Source: Coleofasciculaceae cyanobacterium
GTDB lineage: Bacteria > Cyanobacteriota > Cyanobacteriia > Cyanobacteriales > Xenococcaceae
Assembly (NCBI GenBank): GCA_036703275.1
Contig: DATNPK010000089.1
Coordinates: 124,001-188,000, forward strand
Length of the DNA: 64,000 nt
Reading direction: 5' to 3'
Part shown: one piece after another, positions 31,684 to 41,152 of the stretch
Position numbering within the stretch: position 1 is the stretch's first letter
Layout of the letters: each line of letters begins with the position of its first letter
Program-made: the position numbers and the translations under genes
Notes under the pieces: model-generated
Told to the model about the DNA's origin: nothing
The model's input: the letters and a program-made list of their open reading frames with translations, nothing else
The model's database searches: none

Positions 31684-34338
31684 ATGGCTGACCTCGCACA
31701 CCTAAGCGGTAGCGACATCCGCGACAAGTTCTTAAAATTCTACGAGTCTAAACAACACAAAATATTGCCCAGCGCATCCTTAATTCCCGAAGATCCAACG
31801 GTAATGCTAACTATTGCGGGAATGCTGCCGTTTAAGCCGATATTTTTAGGACAGCGCCAAGCACCTCAACCTCGCGCTGCAACTTCTCAAAAGTGTATTC
31901 GGACTAATGATATTGAGAATGTAGGACGTACCGCCAGACATCATACTTTCTTTGAAATGCTGGGTAACTTTAGCTTTGGTGATTATTTTAAAGAACAGGC
32001 GATCGCTTGGGCATGGGAACTTTCTACACAGATATATAAATTACCAGCAGATCGCATCGTACCTAGTGTATTTGAAAAGGATGACGAAGCCTTTGCCATC
32101 TGGCGCGACAAAATTGGTATTGCTGAAAATCGTATTCAGCGGATGGGAGAGAAAGATAATTTTTGGCAATCGGGAATTACTGGCCCCTGTGGACCTTGTT
32201 CGGAATTGTATTACGATTTTCATCCAGAATTGGGCGATGAGCATATCGATCTAGAAGACGACAGCCGATTTATCGAGTTTTATAACTTGGTATTTATGCA
32301 ATACAATCGTGATGCAGAAGGTAATCTGACACCTTTAAAAAACAAAAATATTGATACGGGTTTAGGTTTAGAAAGGATGGCGCAAATCCTGCAACAAGTA
32401 CCTAATAATTATGAAACCGATTTAATATTTCCCATTATTGAAACTGTGGCTGAAATTGCCGACATAGACTACGGCAAAGCCGATGAGAAAACTAATACAT
32501 CTCTTAAGGTGATTGGCGATCATGTTAGGGCAGTAGTTCACATGATTGCGGATGGGATTACGGCTTCTAATACCGATCGCGGTTATATTTTACGTCGTCT
32601 AATTCGTCGGGTAATTCGTCACGGTAGGTTAATTGGGATTGAGGGTAATTTTGTTAATCAAGTTGCAGAAACTGCGATCGCTCTGGCTGAATCTGCTTAT
32701 CCCAATGTTAGAGAAAGAGACAGCTTTATTAAAAGCCAACTACAGCGAGAAGAATCTCAATTCCTGAAGACACTGGAAAGGGGCGAGAAGTTACTGGCAA
32801 AAATTATTGCCGACGCTGCTAATTTATCAGAGAAACAAATATCAGGTCAAGATGCCTTTGAACTATATGATACTTATGGCTTTCCCTTAGAACTGACTCA
32901 AGAGATAGCTGAGGAACAGGGTTTAACTATCGATCTTCAAGACTTTGAACGGGCAATGGCAGAACAGAAAACTCGTTCTAAAGATTCCTATGAGGCGATC
33001 GATCTGATGACTCAAAATGCTTTGGGTGAAATAGTTACAGGCAGCAATGAAACTAGCTTTTTAGGTTACACCCAACTAGCAGCACAAGCTCAAGTTATGG
33101 GAATTGTGGTTAGTAGTAAAGATCTATCTGATAATGTCGTTAGTGCTAATGCAGGGGATACAGTCCAAATTATTTTGGATCAAACTCCCTTTTATGGCGA
33201 GTCTGGCGGACAAATTGGCGATCGCGGTTATCTTTCTGGGGATGATGTTTTAATTCGCATCGAAGATGTACAAAAAGAAGGCAATATCTTTGTTCATAAG
33301 GGCAAAGTCGATCGCGGTACTCTTAAGCTTGGAGATGTGGTCAAGGCTACCATAGATCGGGCTTGTCGTCGTCGTATTCAAGCAAACCATACTGCAACTC
33401 ATTTACTACAGGCTGCATTAAGGAAAGTAGTTGATGATTCTGTGTCTCAGGCTGGTTCGTTGGTCAACTTTGATCGCTTGCGGTTTGACTTTAATTCTCC
33501 TCGCGCCTTGACTCAAGAAGATGTGCAGCAGATAGAAGAACTAGTTAATACCTGGATCTCGGAAGCACACGAAGCGGATATAAATATTATGCCGTTAGAA
33601 GAAGCCAAAGCTAAAGGTGCAACGGCGATGTTTGGCGAAAAGTATGCCGATGATGTACGAGTAATTGATTTCCCTGGAGTTTCGATGGAACTTTGTGGCG
33701 GTACTCATGTTCATAACACGGCAGAAATTGGCGTATTTAAAATCATCTCCGAAACAGGAATTTCTTCAGGAGTAAGAAGGATCGAAGCGGTGGCAGGGGC
33801 TGCTATTTTAGATTACTTGAATGTACGGGATAAAGTAATTAAAGAATTGAGCGGTACTTTCAAAGTTAAGCCCGAAGAAATTAGCGATCGCGTCAATAGT
33901 TTACAGACGGAACTTAAAGCTACTCAAAAAGAACTAGAAGCGGCCAAACAAGAACTCGCGCTATTCAAATCAGACAGTTTATTATCCCAAGCAGAAACCG
34001 TAGGAGAATACAAAATTCTGGTGGCTAATCTGGGCGAAATGGATGCTAAATCATTACAGTCTGCGGGTTCAAGATTACAGCAAAAATTAGGTGAATCTGC
34101 CGTAGTAATTGCTTCGATTCCTTCTGAAGGCAAAGTTAGTCTAGTTGCAGCCTTTAGTCAGAAAGTTATCCAAGAAAAGCAACTACAGGCTGGTAAATTC
34201 ATCGGCGGTATTGCCCAAATCTGCGGCGGTGGAGGTGGTGGTAGACCAAATCTGGCTCAAGCTGGCGGAAGAGATGCTAGTAAGTTAGATGAGGCTTTGA
34301 AGACTGCCAAGCAACAGTTAATTGAAGGGTTGAGTTAA
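31684..34338 (+). CDS. alaS: Alanine-tRNA ligase
   Basis: Charges tRNA-Ala. The 884-residue protein carries the catalytic core (FLKFYESKQHKILPSASLIP, then GPCGPCSELYYD), the editing domain with HTATHLLQAAL and CGGTHVHNT (zinc and editing ligands) and a C-terminal C-Ala part with a coiled coil and the glycine-rich CGGGGGGRPNLAQAGG. All domains are present at normal length. It follows pdhA by 277 bp with no other gene between, and ends at a terminator. Confidence 0.98.
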   Translation: MADLAHLSGSDIRDKFLKFYESKQHKILPSASLIPEDPTVMLTIAGMLPFKPIFLGQRQAPQPRAATSQKCIRTNDIENVGRTARHHTFFEMLGNFSFGDYFKEQAIAWAWELSTQIYKLPADRIVPSVFEKDDEAFAIWRDKIGIAENRIQRMGEKDNFWQSGITGPCGPCSELYYDFHPELGDEHIDLEDDSRFIEFYNLVFMQYNRDAEGNLTPLKNKNIDTGLGLERMAQILQQVPNNYETDLIFPIIETVAEIADIDYGKADEKTNTSLKVIGDHVRAVVHMIADGITASNTDRGYILRRLIRRVIRHGRLIGIEGNFVNQVAETAIALAESAYPNVRERDSFIKSQLQREESQFLKTLERGEKLLAKIIADAANLSEKQISGQDAFELYDTYGFPLELTQEIAEEQGLTIDLQDFERAMAEQKTRSKDSYEAIDLMTQNALGEIVTGSNETSFLGYTQLAAQAQVMGIVVSSKDLSDNVVSANAGDTVQIILDQTPFYGESGGQIGDRGYLSGDDVLIRIEDVQKEGNIFVHKGKVDRGTLKLGDVVKATIDRACRRRIQANHTATHLLQAALRKVVDDSVSQAGSLVNFDRLRFDFNSPRALTQEDVQQIEELVNTWISEAHEADINIMPLEEAKAKGATAMFGEKYADDVRVIDFPGVSMELCGGTHVHNTAEIGVFKIISETGISSGVRRIEAVAGAAILDYLNVRDKVIKELSGTFKVKPEEISDRVNSLQTELKATQKELEAAKQELALFKSDSLLSQAETVGEYKILVANLGEMDAKSLQSAGSRLQQKLGESAVVIASIPSEGKVSLVAAFSQKVIQEKQLQAGKFIGGIAQICGGGGGGRPNLAQAGGRDASKLDEALKTAKQQLIEGLS

Positions 34339-34346
34339 ATATTCAG

Positions 34347-34372
34347 AGGTGGGTAAATACCCACCTATTTGT
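34347..34372 (+). terminator. Terminator of alaS
   Basis: AGGTGGGT (34347-34354) pairs with ACCCACCT (34359-34366) around AAAT, followed by ATTTGTTT. It lies about ten bases past the alaS stop. Confidence 0.7.
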
Positions 34373-34409
34373 TTATATTTATTAAATAATTACCTTTTCA
34401 TAACATTAG

Positions 34410-34694
34410 TTAGCATCCTAAAATATTCATGATTGCTGCAACAAGAGAAGCTAATACTTCTGCTCCTCCATAACTGGCAAAGGCATCTCCTGAGACAGCC
34501 GTAGCAATTGTTGAAATAGACGCACCACTAATCGCCATACTTACTATAGTTGAGCCAACACTAATAGCTGCAACTCCAGTCATAACACTAAATATTCCCG
34601 CACCGCTAATCAACGCAATAATTGTAACCCACTCAATAGCATTTGGTTGAGTGCAAACACCACCTACTTGTGCAAATATAAAACTCAAATTCAT
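34410..34694 (-). CDS. Small hydrophobic glycine/alanine-rich protein of unknown function
   Basis: A 94-residue protein with three long hydrophobic stretches rich in Gly, Ala, Ser and Ile (ALISGAGIFSVMTGVAAISVG, then AISGASISTIATAVSG and VLASLVAAIMNILGC) and only three or four charged residues. It ends in Cys and has another Cys near residue 14. The composition resembles pore-forming bacteriocin-like peptides or small membrane proteins, but no leader cleavage motif or export gene is present. It lies between alaS and a decayed toxin-antitoxin pair. I do not recognise a family. Confidence 0.5.
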   Translation of the reverse strand: MNLSFIFAQVGGVCTQPNAIEWVTIIALISGAGIFSVMTGVAAISVGSTIVSMAISGASISTIATAVSGDAFASYGGAEVLASLVAAIMNILGC

Positions 34695-34839
34695 ATTCTT
34701 TATTTGAAATCACTTTAACTCAATTATCAAGTTATCTTTTCTTTAGTTGTGTGATTAATCTCACTAAAGATGTACAGATTAGCTACAATTAGGAAGCATC
34801 ACTAAATAAATTATTAATTTGCTTTTAATAGTAATAACA

Positions 34840-35106
34840 ATGCCAAAACATCTAACAATAAGCGAAGCGCAAAAAGAATTACCATAATTATCAGAACAAT
34901 TGACCGACCAGCCAGCAATTACAACCAAAGGTGGTAAACCCGTCATGATTGCTTTTGAATTAGAATAATTAACATCATTAATTGAAACAATTGAAATAAT
35001 TACTGATAAAGAATTTATGAGAAATTTAAAACAAGGTATTAAAGAAGCACAATTAGAAGAAACTATTAGCTTAGATGATTTAAAAGCTGAGTTTAATCGT
35101 CAATAA
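34840..35106 (+). pseudogene. Decayed Phd/YefM-type antitoxin gene
   Basis: The frame from ATG at 34840 reads as an antitoxin of the Phd/YefM kind (ISEAQKELP, then TKGGKPVMIAFELE, then an acidic C-terminus) but is cut by TAA at 34885-34887 and again at 34966-34968. In both places CAA (Gln) would suit the alignment, so each may be one C-to-T change. The true end would be the TAA at 35104. Confidence 0.65.
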
Positions 35107-35117
35107 TCTAGGATCGA

Positions 35118-35237
35118 GAATATCAAATCAAATTGACGAAACAAGCGCGCAAGCTTTTTAATAAGATTAAAGACCGTAAAGAACAAGAAATACTATTAGT
35201 AAGATTAGAAAAACTAAAATACAACCCCGATAAATAA
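35118..35237 (+). pseudogene. Decayed RelE/ParE-type toxin fragment
   Basis: Directly after the antitoxin frame, about 39 residues read like the N-terminal half of a RelE/ParE toxin (YQIKLTKQARK, IKDRKEQEILL, LEKLKYNPDK). There is no start codon in the right place, and two stop codons follow, with no recognisable C-terminal half. The order antitoxin-toxin is the usual one. It cannot make a working toxin. Confidence 0.6.
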
Positions 35238-35323
35238 TAAGCAATGATCGTGTTACATACTTTACTCATCTGTAGCAAACATTTAAGCATTTCATATTAG
35301 ACAAAATAATAATTAGATAGTCG

Positions 35324-38300
35324 TTATTTTTTTGTCAACAAAGCTGCCACTGTATTAATTAATTGCTGTGGTTGAACGGGTTTACCGAGGTAATCTGTTG
35401 CCCCCAAACGTTTAGCTTTTTGCTGGTGGCGATCGCCCGTACGAGATGTTGCCATTACAATTGGCGTATTTTTAAAGGCGGGTTGTGCGCGGACTTTTTC
35501 TAGTAGTTCAAATCCATTTAATCTGGGCATTTCAACATCAGAAAGTATTAAATCGATTCGCCCTTGATATTGTTCTATTAGATCTAGAGCTTCCTGTCCA
35601 TCACGGCACACAAGTACTTGATAACCTGCGGCAGTTAATACTTTATCTAGCATTCTTCTGGTAGCAACGGAATCTTCCGCAATTAGTATAGTAGAAACTG
35701 TATTGGCGATCGTCACCGTCCTATTTTTGACTGATGTTGAGGAGATTGCACCTTTAGCAATTCCTTGAGGCAAAATTACTGGAATCACCTCTCCCGTACC
35801 TAATACGGTACACCCCACAATATAGGTTGGTACGGGAACAGTTTCATCAAAAGGTTTAATAATTAATTTTTCTTCTCCCGCGATCGCATCAACTAAAATT
35901 GCCAGGGGTTCAAAAGCAGTTTCCAAGACAATAGCCACTTTGCCTTGACTTAATTGCAGCGGTTTTCTGGGACAGGGAAATAGATTAGATGCAGAAGCCA
36001 GAAGTATAGTCTGTTCTTTCCAGTTAATATATTCTTTACTTTGATTGGTAAAGTATAGTTCTTGATAGGGTAATATTTCCAGAATACTGGTGTGAGGAAT
36101 AGCCAGCAGCCTGTTTTGTAACTGAACTAATAAAAGCGATTGCAAACTAAGATTTAAAGGCAAGCTAATCGTAAAGGTTGTACCCCGACCAACATCGGTC
36201 GTGACGTATAGTTGACCCCGCAGTTGGCTAATTAAGTTAAGCACAATATCCAATCCCATTCCTCGACCAGAAATATCACTAACTTTGGCAGCGGTAGAGA
36301 AGTCTGGTTCAAAAATCCAGTTGACAATTTCTTCGGGTCTATAATCTTTGATTGATTTGGTAGGAGGACAAATTCCTCTTTCTACCGCCCGATGGTAAAC
36401 TTTCTCAGGATCGATCCCACCTCCATCATCTCGGATCGCAATGACTAGCTGATTGTTTTGTAACTGCGCTTTTAAAGTAATGGTTGCCGTTTCTGATTTA
36501 TTAGCAGCGATACGGTCATACTTAGATTCAATCCCATGATCGAAAGCATTATTGAGTAAATGAGTTAAAGGAGTTTGGAGTTGTTCGAGCAATATTTGGT
36601 CAACTAGGGTATTTTTACCCTCAATTTCTAAATTCACTGGTTTATCAAAACGCTGACCTAAACCACGAATTTGCGGAATGAATCGTTTAGCTAAAACATC
36701 GAAGGGAACTAAGCGCGAATCAGTAACTTGCGCATAAAGGATATCCAGATTTTTCTCAGTTTGCTCTAAATCTCCAGCTAATTCTCGATCCACAAAGTCA
36801 ATATCGGTACGAGTTTCTTGGATCTGTAACATTAATTCTTGGAAAGACTGCAAACTGGTGTGCAGGTCTGTATAACGATCCATTTCCAAAGCATCAAAAT
36901 CATCGTCTTCGTCTGAATTGATTGATAACTTGTTGATTGAATTAACAGCAAGCTGATTATATAAATCTTGGATCTGTTCACGAATCGGTTCAAACTGGCG
37001 TGTTAGCGATCGCAAACGATGATTAGCCTGATTTAAAGTCTGTTGTTGGCGACTGATGCGGGATTGACTCAGAATTAATTCTTCAACATGATTGGTCATT
37101 CCCTCTAGCTTTTCTAGGGATATTCTGACCTGATTGCTACCAGCGGGCTTTTGAGATTCTACTACCTTGGCGACTATTTGATCTTCAGATAAAGCAGGGG
37201 GTGCAAACATTACTGTAGATAGTGCAGCATCATCTGCTTCTTCGGGAAAATCAAAAAATCCCTCGTCAGGAGCTTCTACCAGTTCATCTAACTCGTTATC
37301 CACCCGATCGATAGCTTCGACCTCTAAATCTGTAAAGTTGGCTAAATAATAATTACGCCGTTGGCGAATTTCGCCGACTAATTCCTGTACCGTTAATAAA
37401 GCTTCTAAAGGGTCGCATTCAGCCAAAATAGCTTCAATCGGCGCGATCGCCGAACTTAACCAGGGTAATTCTAAAGTTTCGCTCAAAAAGATACATTCGT
37501 CAGCAAAGCCTGCTATGGCTTCGTTAATTACCGCTTCTGGGGTATCCATGCCTAAATCGGCGATCGCCTGACACATCGCCTCGAGATCCTGGTTTAGGGT
37601 GTTAGTCACTAAATCACGATCTATTTCTGGCTGCGGTTCGACGTTGGCTACAAGTTCTAAATTATCCAGATACTGCCCAATCTCAGTCCGTAAATAGCTG
37701 ATAATTTCTTTGGTCACTAGCAGTGATTCACCTGTGTCTGTTGTCTCCAGCACCTCAACTATCGGGTCAACAGCTTTTCCTAACCAAACCAGGTCCAAAG
37801 TTTCTGCTAAAAAAGTGCATTCATCGACAAAACCTGAGAGTAAAGACTGAACTACTGCTGCTGGAGCATCTATTTCCAGTTCTTCGATAACAACAAAGCT
37901 ATTTTCTAATTCTTCCGTGAGAGTGCTGCGAATCAAATCGTGATTATCACCGCCAAATTCTGAGTCTGAGAACTCTTTTGCAGAACTTGAGCCGACTAAA
38001 GATTCTAGAGCAATCATTAATTCAGGATTAGCGATCGCATCATCGACGGTGCGCGCCTGACTGATAATATATCCTACCTCATCGATACTTTTCTCAACTA
38101 AAGCCCAAGCTAGTTCTATTTCTCCAATTTGCGATTGCTGTAGTCCCACCAGCACATCTTCGAGTTTATGAGCTAAATATTGCAAACTAGTTAATGATGC
38201 CAAACCAGCACCGCCTTTAAGCGAGTGTGCAGCCCGCAATAGAGCAGTAAAGTCGGGATTGGCGCGGTCATGAAAGCCTGAGTTGAGCATCTGAAGGTAC

Positions 38301-38383
38301 TCTGGAGCATCTTCATTTAAAAAACATTGGCGCGCTTCAGCGGTAATAGCAGCGAGAATTACAGGATCTAACTGGGAACTCAT
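35324..38383 (-). CDS. Hybrid chemotaxis histidine kinase CheA with C-terminal receiver (PixL/HmpE-like)
   Basis: A 1019-residue kinase that phosphorylates CheY proteins. The N-terminal Hpt domain has the phosphorylated His53 in AAHSLKGG. Two tandem ~94-residue repeats follow (about 150-243 and 253-346) that lack a phosphorylatable His. Then come the dimerisation part (SLEKLEGMTNHVEELI), the ATPase (NNAFDHGIE, RDDGGGID, SGRGMGLDIV), a CheW-like domain and a receiver with Asp in SDVEMPRLNG. It is the last gene of a five-gene minus-strand taxis operon. The architecture is that of cyanobacterial PixL/PilL/HmpE. Confidence 0.93.
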   Translation of the reverse strand: MSSQLDPVILAAITAEARQCFLNEDAPEYLQMLNSGFHDRANPDFTALLRAAHSLKGGAGLASLTSLQYLAHKLEDVLVGLQQSQIGEIELAWALVEKSIDEVGYIISQARTVDDAIANPELMIALESLVGSSSAKEFSDSEFGGDNHDLIRSTLTEELENSFVVIEELEIDAPAAVVQSLLSGFVDECTFLAETLDLVWLGKAVDPIVEVLETTDTGESLLVTKEIISYLRTEIGQYLDNLELVANVEPQPEIDRDLVTNTLNQDLEAMCQAIADLGMDTPEAVINEAIAGFADECIFLSETLELPWLSSAIAPIEAILAECDPLEALLTVQELVGEIRQRRNYYLANFTDLEVEAIDRVDNELDELVEAPDEGFFDFPEEADDAALSTVMFAPPALSEDQIVAKVVESQKPAGSNQVRISLEKLEGMTNHVEELILSQSRISRQQQTLNQANHRLRSLTRQFEPIREQIQDLYNQLAVNSINKLSINSDEDDDFDALEMDRYTDLHTSLQSFQELMLQIQETRTDIDFVDRELAGDLEQTEKNLDILYAQVTDSRLVPFDVLAKRFIPQIRGLGQRFDKPVNLEIEGKNTLVDQILLEQLQTPLTHLLNNAFDHGIESKYDRIAANKSETATITLKAQLQNNQLVIAIRDDGGGIDPEKVYHRAVERGICPPTKSIKDYRPEEIVNWIFEPDFSTAAKVSDISGRGMGLDIVLNLISQLRGQLYVTTDVGRGTTFTISLPLNLSLQSLLLVQLQNRLLAIPHTSILEILPYQELYFTNQSKEYINWKEQTILLASASNLFPCPRKPLQLSQGKVAIVLETAFEPLAILVDAIAGEEKLIIKPFDETVPVPTYIVGCTVLGTGEVIPVILPQGIAKGAISSTSVKNRTVTIANTVSTILIAEDSVATRRMLDKVLTAAGYQVLVCRDGQEALDLIEQYQGRIDLILSDVEMPRLNGFELLEKVRAQPAFKNTPIVMATSRTGDRHQQKAKRLGATDYLGKPVQPQQLINTVAALLTKK

Positions 38384-38496
38384 TTTTTATAAGATTTTTT
38401 CTATCTAAATAGTTAATAAATAGTTATTAATGCTATGAGGCAAGACAGTGCGCCAAATTAAATCGCCAAGTTGCTGCCATGGTTATGAACCTAGTC

Positions 38497-40140
38497 TTAA
38501 AGCTTAAATTGCGAAATTGAAGACTGGAGGTTTTCCGCCTCAGATACTAAAGTTCGCAGAGACTGCACCACGTTTTGCGCTTCAGTAGAGTTAGTTCTTG
38601 CCAAAGTAGCAATGCCGCTAATTTTCTGGTTAACTTCTTGAGAGGTGTTAGTTTGGTCAATAGTACTAGTAGAAATATACTTAAGATACTCATCAATTTG
38701 TTTACTGGTTTGTGCCAAACTTCGCAGATTCAGTTTAGTCATACGAACTAGCTCACTGCCGTTAACTACTTCTGAAGTACTGGTTTCCATTCCTTGCAGC
38801 ACCGAAGTTGTATCCTGCTGAATTGTATCGACTAACTCTTGAATGTCTTTAGTTGCTTCGGTGATTCGATCCGCCAAACGACGTACCTCTTCGGCAACAA
38901 TTCTAAATCCTTCACCATGTTCTCCTGCCCGTGCTGCCTCAACCGAAGCGTTGAAGGCGAGTAAGTTGGTTTTTTCCGAAATACCCGAAATAATCTCGAC
39001 AATTTGGGCGATTTCTTGGGAAGATTCGGCTAGCTGCTTTACTTTTTTTGAGGTGTTGGCAACAGTATCGCGAATTTTTTCAATACTATTTACCGTAGCA
39101 TCCATAGCTAAATCTCCTTCCCTAGCTTGAATCGAACCGTTACGAGCGATTTTAGCTGCTTCTTGAGCATAGTTGGCTACGGTTTCGACGGACTGATTAA
39201 TTTCATCAATACTGCTAAGAGCCTGGTTAATTTCTGCTGTTTGACTGATAGCCGATTCCGAAAGCTGACGTACCGAGTCCTCCCCTGCCAAAGATAACTG
39301 ACCTACTTCGGCAGAAACCGCCTGTACCTCTTGTAGTAGTCCTCGCAGTTTACCCATAGTTGCATTAAAAGCATCGGCGATCGACCCTACTGCACCATCG
39401 GTCATTTGGGCTCTGACGGTCAAGTCTCCTTTTTGCGCGCCTTCTACGTCCAACAGCAAACTCATTACTCCTTGCTGAAGCAGCTCTTTTTCTCGACGCT
39501 GCTGTTTTGTCTCTGCTTCTTGGGTATATAGCAAGCCTTCGATTTGTCCTGCCATTTTATTAATATTGCGACCTAAATCTGCTAGCTCATCCTTTCCTGA
39601 GATCGATACGCGGGTTTTTAAATCTCCTTGACCCAATTTTTCGATTGCATCTCCTACCTGCATAATTGGTCGAACTAACCGATTAGCCGATAGATAACCA
39701 ATCCCTGCGGTCACAACAGTTACTGCTGTTGCAGATAAAGCTAAAGTCCAAGCTAAATTTTGTGCCGTATCTATATTCTCGTTTTCAAAAGTTGTCTGCG
39801 TAGTTAATTGATTGACTAATGAGTATGCTGTAGCACCAACAAAAATTGTCGGAAATATGCTGAGCGCGATTATGAGAAACGGAACTTTGAATTTTAAACT
39901 AAAACTGTGCCACGATCTTGTTTGAGAATTAGACAAACTTACCTGAGACTGTTGAACGCTCGAAGACGATAACTCCTGCAAACTAGCTAAAGCCTGTTGA
40001 GCCACATCAGCGTAGTTACCACCACGATCTAACTCTAAAATTTCTTGATATAAAGCGATCGCCGCTTCTGCTTCTCCCGCATTTTCTAAGGCGTTTGCCT
40101 CAACGATCTTACTGACAAGATCATTAGTGTGATCGGACAT
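38497..40140 (-). CDS. Methyl-accepting chemotaxis protein (PixJ/PilJ-like, no GAF)
   Basis: A 547-residue receptor. Residues about 1-58 form one or two TPR-like helices (ENAGEAEAAIALYQEILELD). Two transmembrane helices (about 83-110 and 128-150) enclose a short loop of about 20 residues, too small for a classical sensor domain. HAMP and a signalling hairpin follow, with the tip sequence LLAFNASVEAARAGEHGEGFRIVAEEVRR. No GAF or bilin-binding cysteine motif is present, so it is not a phytochrome-type PixJ phototaxis receptor. It is co-directional with CheW and CheA. Confidence 0.92.
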   Translation of the reverse strand: MSDHTNDLVSKIVEANALENAGEAEAAIALYQEILELDRGGNYADVAQQALASLQELSSSSVQQSQVSLSNSQTRSWHSFSLKFKVPFLIIALSIFPTIFVGATAYSLVNQLTTQTTFENENIDTAQNLAWTLALSATAVTVVTAGIGYLSANRLVRPIMQVGDAIEKLGQGDLKTRVSISGKDELADLGRNINKMAGQIEGLLYTQEAETKQQRREKELLQQGVMSLLLDVEGAQKGDLTVRAQMTDGAVGSIADAFNATMGKLRGLLQEVQAVSAEVGQLSLAGEDSVRQLSESAISQTAEINQALSSIDEINQSVETVANYAQEAAKIARNGSIQAREGDLAMDATVNSIEKIRDTVANTSKKVKQLAESSQEIAQIVEIISGISEKTNLLAFNASVEAARAGEHGEGFRIVAEEVRRLADRITEATKDIQELVDTIQQDTTSVLQGMETSTSEVVNGSELVRMTKLNLRSLAQTSKQIDEYLKYISTSTIDQTNTSQEVNQKISGIATLARTNSTEAQNVVQSLRTLVSEAENLQSSISQFKL

Positions 40141-40179
40141 AGACTTGGATTCCTAGTAATTCAATATATACAATTTAAT

Positions 40180-40662
40180 TTAGGCTGATACCAGAATTGA
40201 TTCTTGATGTAGCCGATTCAGTAAGGCAGCAGAATCAATGACATAAGTAGTTTGCAATTCGGTTTTGACAAGGGCACAACAGCACTCACGCAGCATTGGA
40301 GAAACGTTATCTCGATCTGTTAGGGGCTTCAGACAAGATGGCTCAACCGCCAAAATTCCCTTCAATTGTTGGGTTACTATGGCTACTTTCTTTTGATTAT
40401 CTGACTGCTGATTTTTGAGAATTACCGCCGTGAGTTTTTGTGGTTGCCTGTTGTTCTTAATGTTTAAATTAAAAAAGCGATCGCTATCTAAGATCCACAG
40501 CAAAGAACCTTTAAAATTAACTACTCCATACCAAAAGTTAGCTACCCCTGGCACAGTACAAATATTTTTAACTTCAAATTGGGCTACTGTTCCCATATCT
40601 GCCAAAGAAAGCCCTACGTCAACCTCGGTTGATAATGCAATGGTAAAGTATTCTTGATTCAT
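40180..40662 (-). CDS. CheW-domain adaptor (PixI-like)
   Basis: A 160-residue CheW protein linking MCP and CheA. The characteristic VANFWYGVVNFKGSLLWILDSDRFF segment is the CheW core. It starts 21 bp after the CheY stop and lies 39 bp before the MCP. The sequence diverges from the CheW of the 27-kb locus, so the two are not a recent duplicate. Confidence 0.85.
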   Translation of the reverse strand: MNQEYFTIALSTEVDVGLSLADMGTVAQFEVKNICTVPGVANFWYGVVNFKGSLLWILDSDRFFNLNIKNNRQPQKLTAVILKNQQSDNQKKVAIVTQQLKGILAVEPSCLKPLTDRDNVSPMLRECCCALVKTELQTTYVIDSAALLNRLHQESILVSA

Positions 40663-40683
40663 AAGATTAGAGCAAAACTTAAT

Positions 40684-41049
40684 CTAGCTGACAAACTGAG
40701 TCACCTTATCTACCAAGTTTTGAGGAACATAAGGCTTAGTGATATACTCATTTCCTCCCTGGCGAATTGCCCAAAAGCGATCGAATTCTTCGGCCTTGGA
40801 ACTACAGAAAAGAATCGGAATATTCTGCCAGTCGGAATGTTCTCTAATTTTGCGACATAAATCTAATCCGCTTTCTCCTGGCATGACAATGTCCAATAAG
40901 ATCAAGTTGGGCGCAGGATGGTTATTAAGCCATTTCCAAGCTGATTCGGCATCTTCGGCAACCGCAACATCAAACCCAGCATGAGTTAATAAAGCTGAAC
41001 TCATCTGTCTTTCTGCATGGGTGTCTTCAACAATAAGTACAGTTTTCAT
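40684..41049 (-). CDS. CheY-type response regulator (PixH-like)
   Basis: A 121-residue receiver. Acidic pocket VEDTH, phosphorylated Asp in ILLDIVMPGESGLD, conserved Ser in FCSSKAEEFDRFW, Lys in TKPYVP. The CSSKxEEFDR motif is the same as in the 26.5-kb CheY, marking both as PilH/PixH types. It lies 103 bp downstream of the PatA-like gene. Confidence 0.9.
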   Translation of the reverse strand: MKTVLIVEDTHAERQMSSALLTHAGFDVAVAEDAESAWKWLNNHPAPNLILLDIVMPGESGLDLCRKIREHSDWQNIPILFCSSKAEEFDRFWAIRQGGNEYITKPYVPQNLVDKVTQFVS

Positions 41050-41152
41050 AATAATTAATTACTTTTTCCAATTATCTTCAAAACAAATAATTTGGCTATC
41101 ACTATAATTCCCCAAAATTCGCTTAAACTACCATTACAGCAATACTTGTTGC

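Noticed and set aside
38497-40140. Phytochrome-like PixJ phototaxis receptor
   Set aside because: The protein has no GAF domain or chromophore cysteine motif.
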